DNA of 64,000 bases from Streptomyces diastatochromogenes (GTDB lineage Bacteria > Actinomycetota > Actinomycetes > Streptomycetales > Streptomycetaceae). Position numbers and translations under genes: made by a program. The stretch covers positions 62,001-126,000 of the forward strand of contig JAPTYK010000001.1 in NCBI GenBank assembly GCA_026913215.1. The letters run 5' to 3'. Positions 1 to 9,291 of the stretch are shown piece by piece (positions within the stretch are counted from its first letter, which is position 1; each line of letters begins with the position of its first letter). The notes under the pieces are model-generated. The model had not been told where the DNA came from. It was given only the letters and a program-made list of their open reading frames with translations, and did not search any database.

Positions 1-92
1 GCCGGATCGGGTGGCGGGCCAGTTCGCGCAGGACGGCGGATCCGACGAAGCCCGCGGCGCCCAGCACCACGACGAGCGGGGGTGGGGGTCAC
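1..92 (-). CDS. NDP-hexose 4-ketoreductase, N-terminal fragment
   Basis: Only the first ~27 residues lie in the window, running off the left edge. They read PLVVVLGAAGFVGSAVLREL, a GxxGxxG Rossmann nucleotide-binding start of the extended SDR family. A GTG with GGAGG upstream at 90-92 is the likely start, but it is one base out of frame with the Rossmann segment because of a C run, so a frame error is probable. The next two genes on the same strand are a 3-ketoreductase and a 2,3-dehydratase, so a role as the last reductase (4-keto reduction) of a 2,6-dideoxyhexose pathway is inferred. An epimerase of the same fold cannot be excluded from so short a piece. Confidence 0.55.
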   Translation of the reverse strand, partial: MTPTPARRGAGRRGLRRIRRPARTGPPPDP

Positions 93-144
93 GGCGCTGC
101 CTCCAGAGGGGTGGGTGGGTGGTGCGGGGACCGGGCGGGAGTGC

Positions 145-1112
145 TCATCGGCCGAGAGGACGGCCGGGGGCCGCGCCGGCGGCGGTGAGGCGGCCGAGGG
201 TGCGCGCGTCGCTCATCAGGGCGTCGTCGAACTCGCGCGATCCGCTGCGGGCGGCTTCCAGGACCCGGGTGAGGAACAGCCGCATGCTGTCGGCCGGTTC
301 GGTCCGGTGGACGTACTGCTGGTCCTGGTCTGGACCCGCAGGGCGGAGGTGAGGTCGGGGGGCAGGGAGAAGGGGCGTTCGAAGTCGATGGCGCAGCTCT
401 CGCCCAGCAGCCGCAGGGTGTTCTGGTAGACGGTGGTGAAGCCGAAGTGCCCGACGGCCGTCCGGCCGCCCGGGTAGCTCGCCAGCACGCTGTAGGCGGT
501 CTCCAGGCCGTCGTCGGTGCGTTCGGTGACCAGGACGTCCAGCCGCTCGGGTTCGGCCTGCCACAGGACCCGGCCCAGGGAGGCCAGGTAGGGGCCGGTG
601 TCGGCGAACGCGCCGCCGCCGCGGGCGCGGTCGAAGCGGAAGTCGTCGCGGGGAACGGGCGGGGTGAAGACGGCGACGGCCTTGGTGAGGGCGCCGCCGC
701 TGTGTTCGGCGATCGCGCGGGCCTCGGCGAACATGGGGTGGAAGCTGTAGCAGACGGCCTCGGCGAGCACGAGGGACCTGGAGCGGGCCAGGGCGACCAG
801 TTCGCGGGCGGTGTCGGTGTCCGGCAGGGCCGGTTTGTCGACGACGACGTGGTGTCCGGCGTTCAGCGCGTGGCGTACCGCGGCCGCGTGGTCGCTGTTG
901 GCCAGGGAGACGTAGACCAGGCCGGGGCGGGCGGTGTCCAGTGCGGTGCGCCAGTCGCGGTGGAGGCGGCCGGGTTTTTCGAGCGGCGGCAGGGAGGCGG
1001 GGTCGGCGTGGGCGCTGGCGATGTCGATCGTGGTGATCCCGGCGGTGGCCGAGGCGGCCGGCAGGACGCGGCGCCGCGCGAACCTGGACAGGCCGATCAG
1101 GAGGAGGTCCAT
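145..1112 (-). CDS. NDP-hexose 3-ketoreductase (Gfo/Idh/MocA family)
   Basis: Oxidoreductase of the Gfo/Idh/MocA family that would reduce the 3-keto group left after 2,3-dehydration of a TDP-4-keto-6-deoxyhexose, using NAD(P)H. The N-terminus has a Rossmann segment, followed by the family motif VVVDKPA (EKP-like) near residue 95 and an FHPMF segment in the substrate domain. The reading frame changes around 325-345; the last ~65 residues (DQQYVHRTEPADSMRLFL onward) continue in another frame and end at 145. With that correction the length (~322 aa) is normal for the family. Start ATG at 1110-1112. It lies directly downstream of the 2,3-dehydratase, the usual pairing in deoxysugar clusters. Confidence 0.85.
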
Positions 1113-1225
1113 ATCACTCTCATGGGTCTCGTTCGGGGGCGGCCGCGCCCGCGCCCGCGGGGGTGTCCGGGGCGGGGCGCGGGCGGCGCGGGCGGCGGTC
1201 CGCCGGGCGGGTCACCGGCCGGGGG

Positions 1226-2611
1226 TCACAGCAGGCAGGCGGCGAGGCTGCGGGCCTCGACGTTGACGTGGTAGCCGAAGCGAGTCATGCGGTTGAGCAG
1301 GCCGAGGGTCATCCACCGGTAGTTGGCCGGTGCCTCGATGATGTGGTCCTCGGGCAGTTCGATGACCTGGTGGAGGGTGTCGGCCTTGGCGAAGCGGCCG
1401 CCGTCCTCGGACTGGACGGCCTTGAGCCGGTTCCAGGAGGCGGGGGCGTGGAGGTACTGGGCCAGCGGCGGGATGTCCTGGGGCCGCGGTGGTAGCCGGG
1501 GCGAACTGGACGGTGGGGCCGAGTTCGAGGCGGTCGGTCAGGCCGGGCTGGACGGTGGCCTGGAGCAGGAACTGCAGGACGCCGGCGCGCCGCTGGCAGA
1601 TCAGGGCCACGGTGTTGCCGGGGGCGGGTTCGAGCATGGCCTGGGTCCAGGCGCCGACCTCGCGGCTGGTGGCCTGGACCGACACGCCGTTGATCTCGAA
1701 GTAGCGGCCGTGGTCGCGGTGGCGGATGCTGTCGTCGTCGACGATCCATTCGTCCATGTCGCGCAGGCTGGTGCGCTTGACGTCCAGGCTGTAGGTGGAC
1801 TTCTGGTCGATGAGCCAGGTCAGCGCGGCGGCGAGGTCGTCGTCGGAGCGCAGTGCCTGGTGGGAGGCGAGGACTTCGGCGTGGAATCCGTCGGGCCGCA
1901 GGGGCAGCCGGGCGGTGGTGGCGCCGCCGTAGGCGATGCCGGACAGCACGGTGCGGGCGTTCATGTTGACGCCGTTGCCCTGGGTGAGCTGCTGGCGCAG
2001 CTGGCCCAGGGTGAGCCAGGTGAAGTCGCTGTGGACGGGGACGTCCTCGTGCTCGGGGACCTCGACGATCATGTTGCGGTTGCGCTTGTACAGGTACCAG
2101 AAGCCGTGTTCGGAAAGGAGCTGGTCGAACAGGATGCGCCGGCCCTGCTTGCCGTCGAGGAAGTAGTCCAGGTAGGGGGTGGCCCGGCCGCCGTGGACGC
2201 GCTGGTAGTTGCTGGGGGTGGCCTGGACGGTCGCCGCGTACTGGACGAAGGTGGTGTTGCCGGGCTCCATCTTGGCCTGCATGAGGAAGTGGAGCACGCC
2301 GTCGATCCGCTTGACGAGGATGCCGAGGATGCCGATCTCGGGCTGGACGATGATCGGCTGGGACCAGTGCGGCACGGGGCCGAAGTCGGTCCGTACGGAG
2401 AGTCCTTCGACGGTGAAGAAGCGGCCGTCGGCGCGGTGGAGGCGGTCGCCGAGGTGCCAGTTCGGCAGACTGGCCAGGGGACCCGCTCGACGTCGTAGGA
2501 GGCGGATATCTCCCGTTCCTTGAGGAAGGCGCCTGCGTCCGGGGTCAGCGGGGACTGCGACACCATCGCCGACGCCAAGAAGTCGTCGGCACCGTACACC
2601 TCGGGCTGCAT
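1226..2611 (-). CDS. NDP-hexose 2,3-dehydratase
   Basis: Catalyses the first step of C-2 deoxygenation of TDP-4-keto-6-deoxyglucose. About 462 aa in two homologous halves, each with the family pattern of an SQPII/EIGILG- or CQRRAGVLQFLLQ-type strand followed by a PGN/PGL...GPTVQ segment. Two frame changes are seen: near 2480 (after DVERVPW) and near 1480-1500 (after PTVQFAPA), after which the C-terminal half runs QDIPPLAQYLHAPASWNRLK to MTRFGYHVNVEARSLAACLL. Start chosen at ATG 2609-2611 because GGAAGGA lies 8-14 bases upstream; a TTG 18 bases further upstream is less likely. First gene of a leftward sugar operon with its own SARP-like promoter. Confidence 0.88.
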
Positions 2612-2715
2612 CCTGCTACTTCCTTCCAAGCTTCACGGGCCGTGACTGCCACACCGGCGGCCGGCCGGACCGGCTGGCTGAACGACGCCTCGTTCGCGGT
2701 GGTCAGGGGTGCCTC

Positions 2716-2759
2716 AGTGTGTGCCGCGTGACCGGTCGCGGAAGTTGAGGGTGACTTGA
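2716..2759 (-). promoter_or_regulatory. SARP-like heptads and -10 candidate for the 2,3-dehydratase operon
   Basis: On the minus strand TCAAGTC (2759-2753) and TCAACTT (2748-2742) are 11 bp apart, followed after 20 bp by CACACT (2721-2716). The same arrangement occurs at 16127-16170 and 17871-17914. The role is inferred from the spacing rule known for SARP activators. Confidence 0.45.
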
Positions 2760-2778
2760 ATGCCGGGCGGGTGCGGGG

Positions 2779-3668
2779 TCATGGGGTGGCGGCCTGGAGG
2801 CACTGTTCGAAGAAGGCCAGGGCGCGCAGGTGGTAGGCGCGGGCGGCGCGGCCGAGGCTGATGTTGTGGCTGGCGCCGGGCTGGCGTTCGATCTGCAGGA
2901 GGGGGGTCTTGGCCAGGCGGGCGGCCAGGTCGGCGAGGTCGGGGTCCTCGTGGCGCCACCAGGCTTCATGCTGGGCGAAGGTCAGGCGCAGCGGGATGTC
3001 GAGGTGGGGGCGAGGTCGTCGAAGATGCCGGGCCAGCGGGGTACTTCGGCGGCTTCGCGGGGCGGGACGGGGGCGACGAGGTGTTCGGCGGCGCGGAAGG
3101 TGCCGGGCGGGTACAGGCCCAGGGGGCCCCAGCTGCGTTCCCACTCCATGCGGCGGCGCAGCCGCTGGCGTTCGTCGTGCTCGACGGCGTAGCGGTGGCC
3201 GATGCCGGAGGCGTCCAGGGCCAGCAGGCCGGGGGTGCGGGCGATGGTCGTCAGGGCGAGCATGCCGCCGAAGGAGTGGGCCAGCAGGGCGAATCCCTGC
3301 CCGACGGTGTGGTCTTCGGCGAAGGCGTCCAGGGCCGCGGTGAGGACCTCGGCCTGCTCGGCGAGGGTGAGGCCGTCGGGCAGTTGGGTGGCGGAGTGGC
3401 CGTAGCCGGGGCGGTCCAGGGCCAGGACGGTGAAGCCGAGGCGGGCGCCGAGGGTGAGCAGGGACAGGTCGGGGTGGGCCTGTCCGTCGAAGTAGCCGGC
3501 GCGCATGCCGCCGCCGTGGACGGCGACGACCGTCGCCTTCGGCGGCTGGTCGGCGGGCTGGGCGAGGAGGCCGGACAGGGTCAGGCCGGCGGCGTCGAGC
3601 AGGATCGGGCGCACGCCGGCCGAGTGGGTCTGCGACGGTGCCCTGCGGCCGGTCGGGGACACGCTCAT
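2779..3668 (-). CDS. Alpha/beta-hydrolase, copy 1
   Basis: Serine-hydrolase-fold protein of about 296 aa. Visible features are an oxyanion-hole HGGG near residue 50, a DRPGYGHS segment, the nucleophile elbow LLAHSFGG and a C-terminal GASHNISLG that would supply the catalytic His. It is nearly identical to the gene at 16192-17121. The frame changes at the G run 3006-3010 (5 G); copy 2 has 6 G there and stays in frame, so the break is almost certainly a sequence error. Start ATG 3666-3668, preceded by AAGGTCC. It follows a SnoaL-like gene in the same direction. The substrate is unknown; hydrolysis or cyclisation of a pathway intermediate is inference. Confidence 0.8.
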
Positions 3669-3718
3669 CTGAGGGAAGGTCCTTTGTCGGTCGGCGAACG
3701 CCCGGGGCGGGTTCGGGG

Positions 3719-4189
3719 TCAGGCGAGCTGGCGGGCGAAGGTGTCCAGGTCGAAGTAGAGGGTCTCGTCGACCAGGACGTCGCCGTCGAAGTGGAAGAAG
3801 ACCGCGACGGGCGCGTCGACGGTCTTGCCGCGGTTGGGTATGCCGCGGAAGCCGGCCTCCTGCTTGGCGCGGAACTGCGCCTCCAGGATGACGGCGGTGG
3901 GGGTGTGGTGGACGTGCAGCAGGCCGTGGTCGGCGTGCGGGAAGGCCGCCTGGAGCTCGGCGAAGTACTTCTCCTTGATGTCCTTCTCGCCGATGAAGGG
4001 GCCCTCTTCGTAGGCCATGACCCGGTAGACGCCGCCGCGGGGGAAGGTGGCCAGGACGCCGTCGATGTCCCAGGCGTGCTCGGCGACGGTGTGCTCCATG
4101 ACGACCGCCTCGCGCTTCTTGCGCAGTTCGGCGTCGGGCTGCGGCAGGTCCGCGCCGGGCAGCTGGAACGCGTGCTCCTCGGTGGCCAT
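3719..4189 (-). CDS. SnoaL-like (NTF2-fold) protein, copy 1
   Basis: About 156 aa, starting MATEEHAFQLPG. The middle (DIDGVLATFPRGGVYRVMAYEE, then FIGEKDIKEKYFAELQ) matches the SnoaL/NTF2-like fold used by polyketide cyclases, limonene-epoxide-type hydrolases and many proteins without known activity. I chose ATG 4187-4189, with TGGAG 8 bases upstream; an in-frame ATG at 4199-4201 has no ribosome site. It forms a two-gene unit with the downstream hydrolase, and both are duplicated at 16192-17699, where the protein differs by roughly 10 percent. Cyclase, hydratase or binding roles are all possible. Confidence 0.75.
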   Translation of the reverse strand: MATEEHAFQLPGADLPQPDAELRKKREAVVMEHTVAEHAWDIDGVLATFPRGGVYRVMAYEEGPFIGEKDIKEKYFAELQAAFPHADHGLLHVHHTPTAVILEAQFRAKQEAGFRGIPNRGKTVDAPVAVFFHFDGDVLVDETLYFDLDTFARQLA

Positions 4190-4234
4190 AAGGGGCTCCA
4201 TTCAGACATCGGCTGGTTCGGGGTACGGGCAGCG

Positions 4235-4304
4235 ACGCTAGGGCCCGGTCCTCGGCTGTGCCTCGGCTGTGCCTCGGCTGTGCCTTGGCTGTGCCTCGGG
4301 CAGT
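4235..4304 (-). promoter_or_regulatory. 11-bp direct repeats and -10 candidate before SnoaL copy 1
   Basis: CCTCGGCTGTG (plus strand) occurs at 4250, 4261, 4272 and, with one change, 4283, in perfect 11-bp periodicity, with a partial fifth unit at 4294. TAGCGT on the minus strand (4240-4235) lies 9 bp from the array and about 45 bp from the start codon. Periodicity and position fit a SARP activator site; the protein that binds is inferred. Confidence 0.5.
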
Positions 4305-4414
4305 GGTGGAGCGGGCGGGGCCGGCGGGCGGCTCGAGCGGGATTCGAGCGGTGCGGGGTCAAGCTGGAGACAGTTCCGGCTCCGGTCCGGTACCCCCGCG
4401 AAAGGAACACGCCC

Positions 4415-5200
4415 ATGACCTCCTCCGCGCACGGCCCGTCCCCGGCGACCGGGAGCGACTCCGGGTACGGCGGGTTCGACGCCCAGGAGATGGTGATCGT
4501 CCACCGCGCCTTCCGGCGGGAGCTGCGGCTGCTGGGCGAGCTGATCGCCGTGGTCGCCCCGGGAGACGTCGGGCGGGCCGGTGTCCTGGCCGGTCACTTC
4601 GCCGATCTGCACGCCGGGCTGCTCAACCACCACCACGGCGAGGACGAGCTGCTGTGGCCGCTGATGCTCACCCGGGTGGGGCTGGAGCGCGATGTGGTGG
4701 TGCGCATGGAGGAGCAGCACGAGCGGGTCGCCCGGACCCTGACGGCGGTCGCGGAGCTGGTGGGGCGGTGGGCGCCGGTCGCGGACGCGGCGACCCGGGA
4801 CCGGGTGGTGGCCGCGCTGGCCGAGCACCGGGCCGTGCTGGTGGAGCACCTGGACGACGAGGAGGCGCATCTGCTGCCGCTCGCCGAGCGGTATCTGACG
4901 GCGAAGGAGTTCGGCGCGCTGGGTGAGCACTTCGTGCTGAACACCCCCAAGACCAAGCTGTTCACGTACTTCGGCATGGTCATGGAGGACGCCGACGCCC
5001 GGGAGCGCGCCATCATGCTGGGCAATCTGCCCGCGCCGGTGCGGCTGATATGGCGGCTGGTGGGGCCGGCGGTGTACGCCCGTGCGGTGCGCCGGGTGCG
5101 GGTGCGGCCTGACCGGCTGCCCGGGATGCGTCCAGCGTCCGCGCCCCGTGCTCTGGGTGAGCGCGGGGCGCGGACGTGTGCGGGGCGGGTCAGGCGGTGA
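4415..5200 (+). CDS. Hemerythrin-like HHE domain protein
   Basis: Alpha-helical protein with the His/Glu iron-ligand pattern of the HHE family: HRAFRRELRLL, HHHGEDELLWPLM, EEQHERV and HLDDEEAHLLPLAERY. These domains bind a di-iron centre and often sense oxygen, NO or redox state; some proteins act as enzymes. Start ATG 4415 follows AAAGGAACACGCCC. The open frame runs to 5200, but a perfect 13-bp hairpin at 5136-5176 lies inside its tail and the last ~30 residues look non-native, so the true stop may be near 5111 with a one-base error in a C run. Convergent with the glycosyltransferase. Its part in the pathway is unknown. Confidence 0.7.
   Translation: MTSSAHGPSPATGSDSGYGGFDAQEMVIVHRAFRRELRLLGELIAVVAPGDVGRAGVLAGHFADLHAGLLNHHHGEDELLWPLMLTRVGLERDVVVRMEEQHERVARTLTAVAELVGRWAPVADAATRDRVVAALAEHRAVLVEHLDDEEAHLLPLAERYLTAKEFGALGEHFVLNTPKTKLFTYFGMVMEDADARERAIMLGNLPAPVRLIWRLVGPAVYARAVRRVRVRPDRLPGMRPASAPRALGERGARTCAGRVRR
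5136..5176. terminator. Bidirectional hairpin between HHE protein and glycosyltransferase
   Basis: Arms CGTCCGCGCCCCG (5136-5148) and CGGGGCGCGGACG (5164-5176) are perfectly complementary over 13 bp with a 15-base loop. It sits between convergent genes, as expected for a shared terminator. Confidence 0.65.
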
Positions 5201-6370
5201 ACTCGGCGAACCTCGCGACGGTGGCGGCCGGGTCGGGCAGGGCCGCGATCTCGTCGGCGATCGCGCGGGCCGCGTCCCGGTGGGCGGTGTCGGTCAGCAG
5301 GGTGTGGACCTCGGCCCGCACGCCGGCGGCGGAGACGTCCTCGCCGATGAGCAGGCGGCCGGCTCCGGCGGCGGTGACGGCGGGCGCGTTGCTGAAGCCG
5401 TCGCCCTCGGCCGGCAGGATCAGCTGGGGCAGGCCGGCGGCCAGCGCGCCCAGGGTGGTGCCGTGGCCGCCGTGGTGGACGACGACGGCGGCGTGCGCGA
5501 GCGCCTCGGGCTGGGGCACCCAGGGCAGCGCGACGACGCGGTCCGGCAGCTCGCCGAGCTCGGCGGGGTCGACCACGGAGCTGGTGGCGACCAGGACGCG
5601 GGTGTCCAGCGGCAGCAGGCCGTCGATCGCGGTGCGCAGCAGCTGCGCGGAGGTGACCACGGTGCCGAAGCTGAGGTAGACCAGGGGCCTTCGCCCTGGG
5701 TGACGCTCGCGGGCAGCTCGCCCGGCTCGGCGAAGGGAACGGGCCGCTGGGGGACGATCTGGACGCCGGAGGCCAGGAAGTCGGGGTTCTGCAGGGAGGG
5801 CGGGCAGATGTCGATGTAGGGGTTGCCCAGGCTCTGGCTGTGGCCGATCTTGTCGGCCACGCCCAGCTCGCCGGCCGTGGCGAACAGTTCCTGCTGGATG
5901 AGCGGGTCCATGGTGGGGTCGGAGGCGACGCGGCCGATGCCGTGGCAGACGCCGGGGATGCCGGCGGCGGCGGCGGCGAACGCGGCGCCGGGGTTGAGGA
6001 TCTCGTGGACGACCAGGTCGGGGGCGACGGAGTCCAGGACGGGGGCCAGGTCGGTGAAGACGCTGCGCGGCAGCACCGAGCCGAAGGCCTTCACCGCCAG
6101 GCGGGCCAGGACCTCGGGCGGGATGTCGCTGGCCTTGGCGGCGCCGCCGTTGGCCTCCAGGAACGCCTGGCCGCCGGCGGCCTCGATGAACGCCTCGGGG
6201 ACGGTCAGGCCGGCGCCGACCGGCCGCAGGCCCGCCTTGTGGAGGATGGGGTGGAACTGCTCGCTGGTGGCGAACCAGACCTCGTGCCCGGCCGCCTTGG
6301 CCGCCTGGGCGAGCGGCATCAGGGGGAATATGTGTCCGTAGTTTCCGAGGCTTGCGAAGAGGACCTTCAT
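5190..6370 (-). CDS. GT1-family glycosyltransferase
   Basis: About 393 aa, GT-B fold, macrolide/aromatic-polyketide type. The N-terminal domain starts MKVLFASLGNYGHIFPLMPL, the usual acceptor-side start. The C-terminal donor domain carries WVPQPEALAHAAVVVHHGGHGTT and GLPQLILPAEGDGFSNA, the nucleotide-sugar signature of the family. The frame changes near 5690 at a C run; restoring one base gives GEGPLVYLSFGTV. It should transfer the 2,6-dideoxyhexose made by the sugar genes at both sides to the aglycone. Followed on the same strand by nothing; the MFS gene upstream is separated from it by a strong hairpin. Confidence 0.88.
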
Positions 6371-6428
6371 GTCGTGCGCGGCCTTTCTGCCGGGGCGTGA
6401 TGAGACGGGGTGGGGGCGATGCCGTGTT

Positions 6429-6467
6429 CCCGCGGCCCGGCGCGAGGGCGTCGCGCCGGGCCGCGGG
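6429..6467 (-). terminator. 17-bp perfect hairpin between MFS and glycosyltransferase genes
   Basis: CCCGCGGCCCGGCGCGA (6429-6445) and its exact complement (6451-6467) flank a 5-base loop. It lies 20 bp after the MFS stop and 59 bp before the glycosyltransferase start, so it probably ends or attenuates transcription from the MFS gene. Confidence 0.6.
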
Positions 6468-6485
6468 CCGGGGTGCGGAGGGGTG

Positions 6486-7957
6486 TCAGCGGGTGGCGGG
6501 CTCGGCGTGGGGCTGTGCGTGCTCCGGCTCGCCTTCGGCGGGCTGTTGCGGCTGCGCGCCGGTGGTGCGGGCGGCGAAGAGCATCACGATCGCGGCGAGC
6601 GCCATGGCCGCCGCGCCGACCCACAGGGCGGGGACGAAGCCGTCGACGAAGCTAGCGCCCGATCCGTAGCCGCCGTTGTGGGTGAAGACGCTGGTCAGGA
6701 CGGCGACGCCGAGTGCCGCGCCCAGTTCGCGCATGGCGGAGGTCGAACCGGAGGCGATGCCCTGTTCGCTCTCGTCGACGGAGCTCATCGTCAGGTTGAT
6801 GAGCGGGGCGAAGAAGCAGGCCACGCCCACGCCGCCCAGGAGGTAGCCGGGCAGCTGCTCGGTGTAGGAGGAGTCGGGGCTCATCACCAGGGCCCAGTAG
6901 GCGAATCCGGCGGCGAGCAGCGCGAGGCCGACGACCGCGACGGGCCGTCCGCCGACCTTGTCCGACAGGATGCCCGCGACGGGCGCGATCAGCAGCGGCA
7001 TCGCCGTCCAGGGCAGCATCCGCACGCCCGCCTCGGTCGGCGACATGTGCTGGATGTTCTGCATGAACTGGGTGATGAGGAAGACCACGCCGTACATGCC
7101 GAAGGCCTGCAGCAGGCCGCCGGCGTTGACGGCGCTGAAGGCCCGGTTGCGGAACATGCGCATGGGCAGCATGGGGGCGCTGCTGCGCTGTTCCCACAGG
7201 ACGAACAGGGCGACCAGTACGACGCCGGCGATCATGGGGCCGGCGACCGTCGGGGCGCCCCAGCCGTCGTGGCCGTTGGCGCGGATCAGGCCGTAGACGA
7301 TGCCGAGGATGCCGAGGCTGACCAGGAGGGTGCCCGGGGCGTCCAGGCGGTTGTTGGGGCCGCGGCTCTCGGCCAGGCCGCGCCAGGCGGCCGGGATGAG
7401 GAGCAGGCCCACCGGCACGTTGATCCAGAAGATCCACGTCCAGTTCAGGTGCTGGGTGACCAGTCCGCCCACCAGGGGCCGCCGGCGATGGCCAGTCCGC
7501 CGACCGCGCTGTAGATGCCGAGGGCGGCGCCGCGCTTGGCGGCGGGGACGGCGCTGGTGAGCAGGGTGAGGAGAGCGGCATGACGGCGGCGGCGCCGGCG
7601 CCCTGGACGACGCGGGCGGCGATCAGTTCGCCGATGCCCGGTGCCATGGCGGCCGCGGCGGAGGCGGCGGTGAACACCAGCAGGCCGGCCATGAACACCC
7701 GGCGGCGGCCGAAGCGGTCGCCGAGGGCGGCGCCGAACATCATCAGGACGGCGAAGGACAGGGTGTAGGCGTTCACCGTCCATTCCAGGTCTTCCAGGCT
7801 GCCGCCGAGCTCGTCCCTGATGGTGGGCAGCGCGACGAGGACCACCAGGTTGTCGAGCCCCGCCATGAAGGTGGCCAGGGCCGTGATCAGGGTGGCCACG
7901 CCCGGGGACTTCCTCCCCGGCCGCGTCGCCGGCGGCGGCGAGCTTGTCAGTACTCAT
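6486..7957 (-). CDS. MFS drug exporter, DHA2 (14-TM) type
   Basis: About 490 aa. Visible are TM1 ([19 protein letters not shown]), motif A ([14 protein letters not shown]), a [15 protein letters not shown] segment typical of DHA2 exporters, and many later hydrophobic segments ending in a polar tail. Three frame changes are needed: near 7895 (after EEVPG), near 7570 (before [14 protein letters not shown]) and near 7480 (before [14 protein letters not shown]). Start ATG 7955-7957 with AAGGAA 11 bases upstream. As the only exporter inside the cluster it is the best candidate for product efflux and self-resistance. Confidence 0.85.
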
Positions 7958-8057
7958 TCAGGGATTTCCTTCCGACTTCACCATGGAGGGGCAACGGGCC
8001 TCCGTCGCGTGGTCGGCGACGGAGCGCCGCCCGACGCGCACGCGCAGGGCATCGGGC

Positions 8058-8092
8058 CGAGGCTAGGCAGGCGGACTCAAGTGCCGGTCGAG
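8058..8092 (-). promoter_or_regulatory. SARP-like heptads in the MFS/rfbA divergent region
   Basis: Plus strand TCAAGTG (8075) and TCGAGCC (8086) are 11 bp apart; 11 bp away on the other side is TAGCCT read on the minus strand (8063-8058). The 426-bp region 7958-8383 between the divergent MFS and rfbA genes shows no gene; this is the only clear regulatory pattern I see in it. Direction of action is uncertain. Confidence 0.35.
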
Positions 8093-8383
8093 CCGGGGCC
8101 GCGGGCGGCGGGCGCGGGCGCCTCCAGTGCCTCTCCGCCGCCTCTCCGTCCGCCCTCGATCGCCGCGCAGCACCATCGGCGGGCAGGAGTCGGGCAGGCG
8201 CCGGCGGCCGGGGCGGCGAGCCGGGAGGTGCGGGCCGTGCGGTTGCGCCGCCGGGCGCGGGCCGGGATCCGGCCGGCGGCGGCAGGGGCCCGGCCCGGCC
8301 GTCGCGTCCGGCGCCCCGGCGGGGCGTGGCCGATCTCGCCGGGCGACCGGATTCCACTCACCATCGACGTAAGGAAAGTTCAG

Positions 8384-9277
8384 ATGAAGGGCATCATCCT
8401 CGCCGGCGGCAGCGGCACCGGCTGCGCCCGCTGACCGGTGCGCTGTCCAAACAGATCCTGCCGGTCTACGACAAGCCGATGATCTACTACCCGCTGTCCG
8501 TGCTGATGCTGGCCGGCATCCGCGACATCCTGGTGATCTCCTCCCGGGACCACTCGGACAGTTTCCGCACCCTGCTGGGGACGGTTCCCGGCTGGGTCTG
8601 AACCTCTCCTACGCCGAGCAGGACCAGCCGCGCGGCATCGCCGAGGCCCTGGTCATCGGCGCCGACTTCATCGAGGACGACCAGGTCGCGCTGGTGCTGG
8701 GCGACAACATCTTCCACGGGCCGCGGTTCTCGCTGCTGCTGGACGACGCGCTGCGCCGGCTGGACGGCGCGCACCTGTTCGGCTACCGGGTCTCCGATCC
8801 GCACCGGTACGGGATCGGGGAGATGGACCTCGACGGCCGGCTGCTGTCGCTGGAGGAGAAGCCGGCCGAGCCGCGGTCCAACATCGCGGTGACCGGGCTG
8901 TACCTCTACGACAACGACGTGGTGGGGATCGCCAAGAACCTCTCCCCCTCGGCGCGCGGCGAGCTGGAGATCACCGATGTGAACCTCGCCTACCTGGCGC
9001 AGGGCCGGGCCCGGATGACGGAGCTGGGCCGTGGTTTCGCCTGGCTGGACATGGGCACCCACGACTCGCTGCTGCAGGCGGCGCAGTACGTCCAGCTGGT
9101 CGAGCAGCGGCAGGGCGAGTGGATCGCCTGTGTCGAGGAGGTGGCGCTCAACCGGGGTTCATCACCGCCGAGCAGTGCCGGCGCCTGGGTGAGGAGATGG
9201 CGGGCACGGCGTACGGCGCCTATGTCACCGAGGTCTCCCAGCGCCGCCGTACGATACCGACCGCCCACGTGGCGTGA
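8384..9277 (+). CDS. rfbA: Glucose-1-phosphate thymidylyltransferase
   Basis: Makes dTDP-glucose, entry point of the deoxysugar route. The start [12 protein letters not shown] is the nucleotide-binding loop; [37 protein letters not shown] and the [16 protein letters not shown] motif are all diagnostic. Three frame changes are visible: near 8416 (GTRLRP expected), near 8580 ([10 protein letters not shown] expected) and near 9157 (before [11 protein letters not shown]). Each needs one extra C or G. With these restored it is a normal ~298-aa enzyme. Start ATG 8384 follows AAGGAAAGTTCAG. The rfbB gene follows after 14 bp with its own GGAG site. Confidence 0.92.
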
Positions 9278-9291
9278 GAGGAGATCCTGTC

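Noticed and set aside
2779..3668. Hydrolase copy 1 as a pseudogene
   Set aside because: The only defect is one G fewer than copy 2 in a G run; all catalytic motifs are intact, so a sequence error is more likely.
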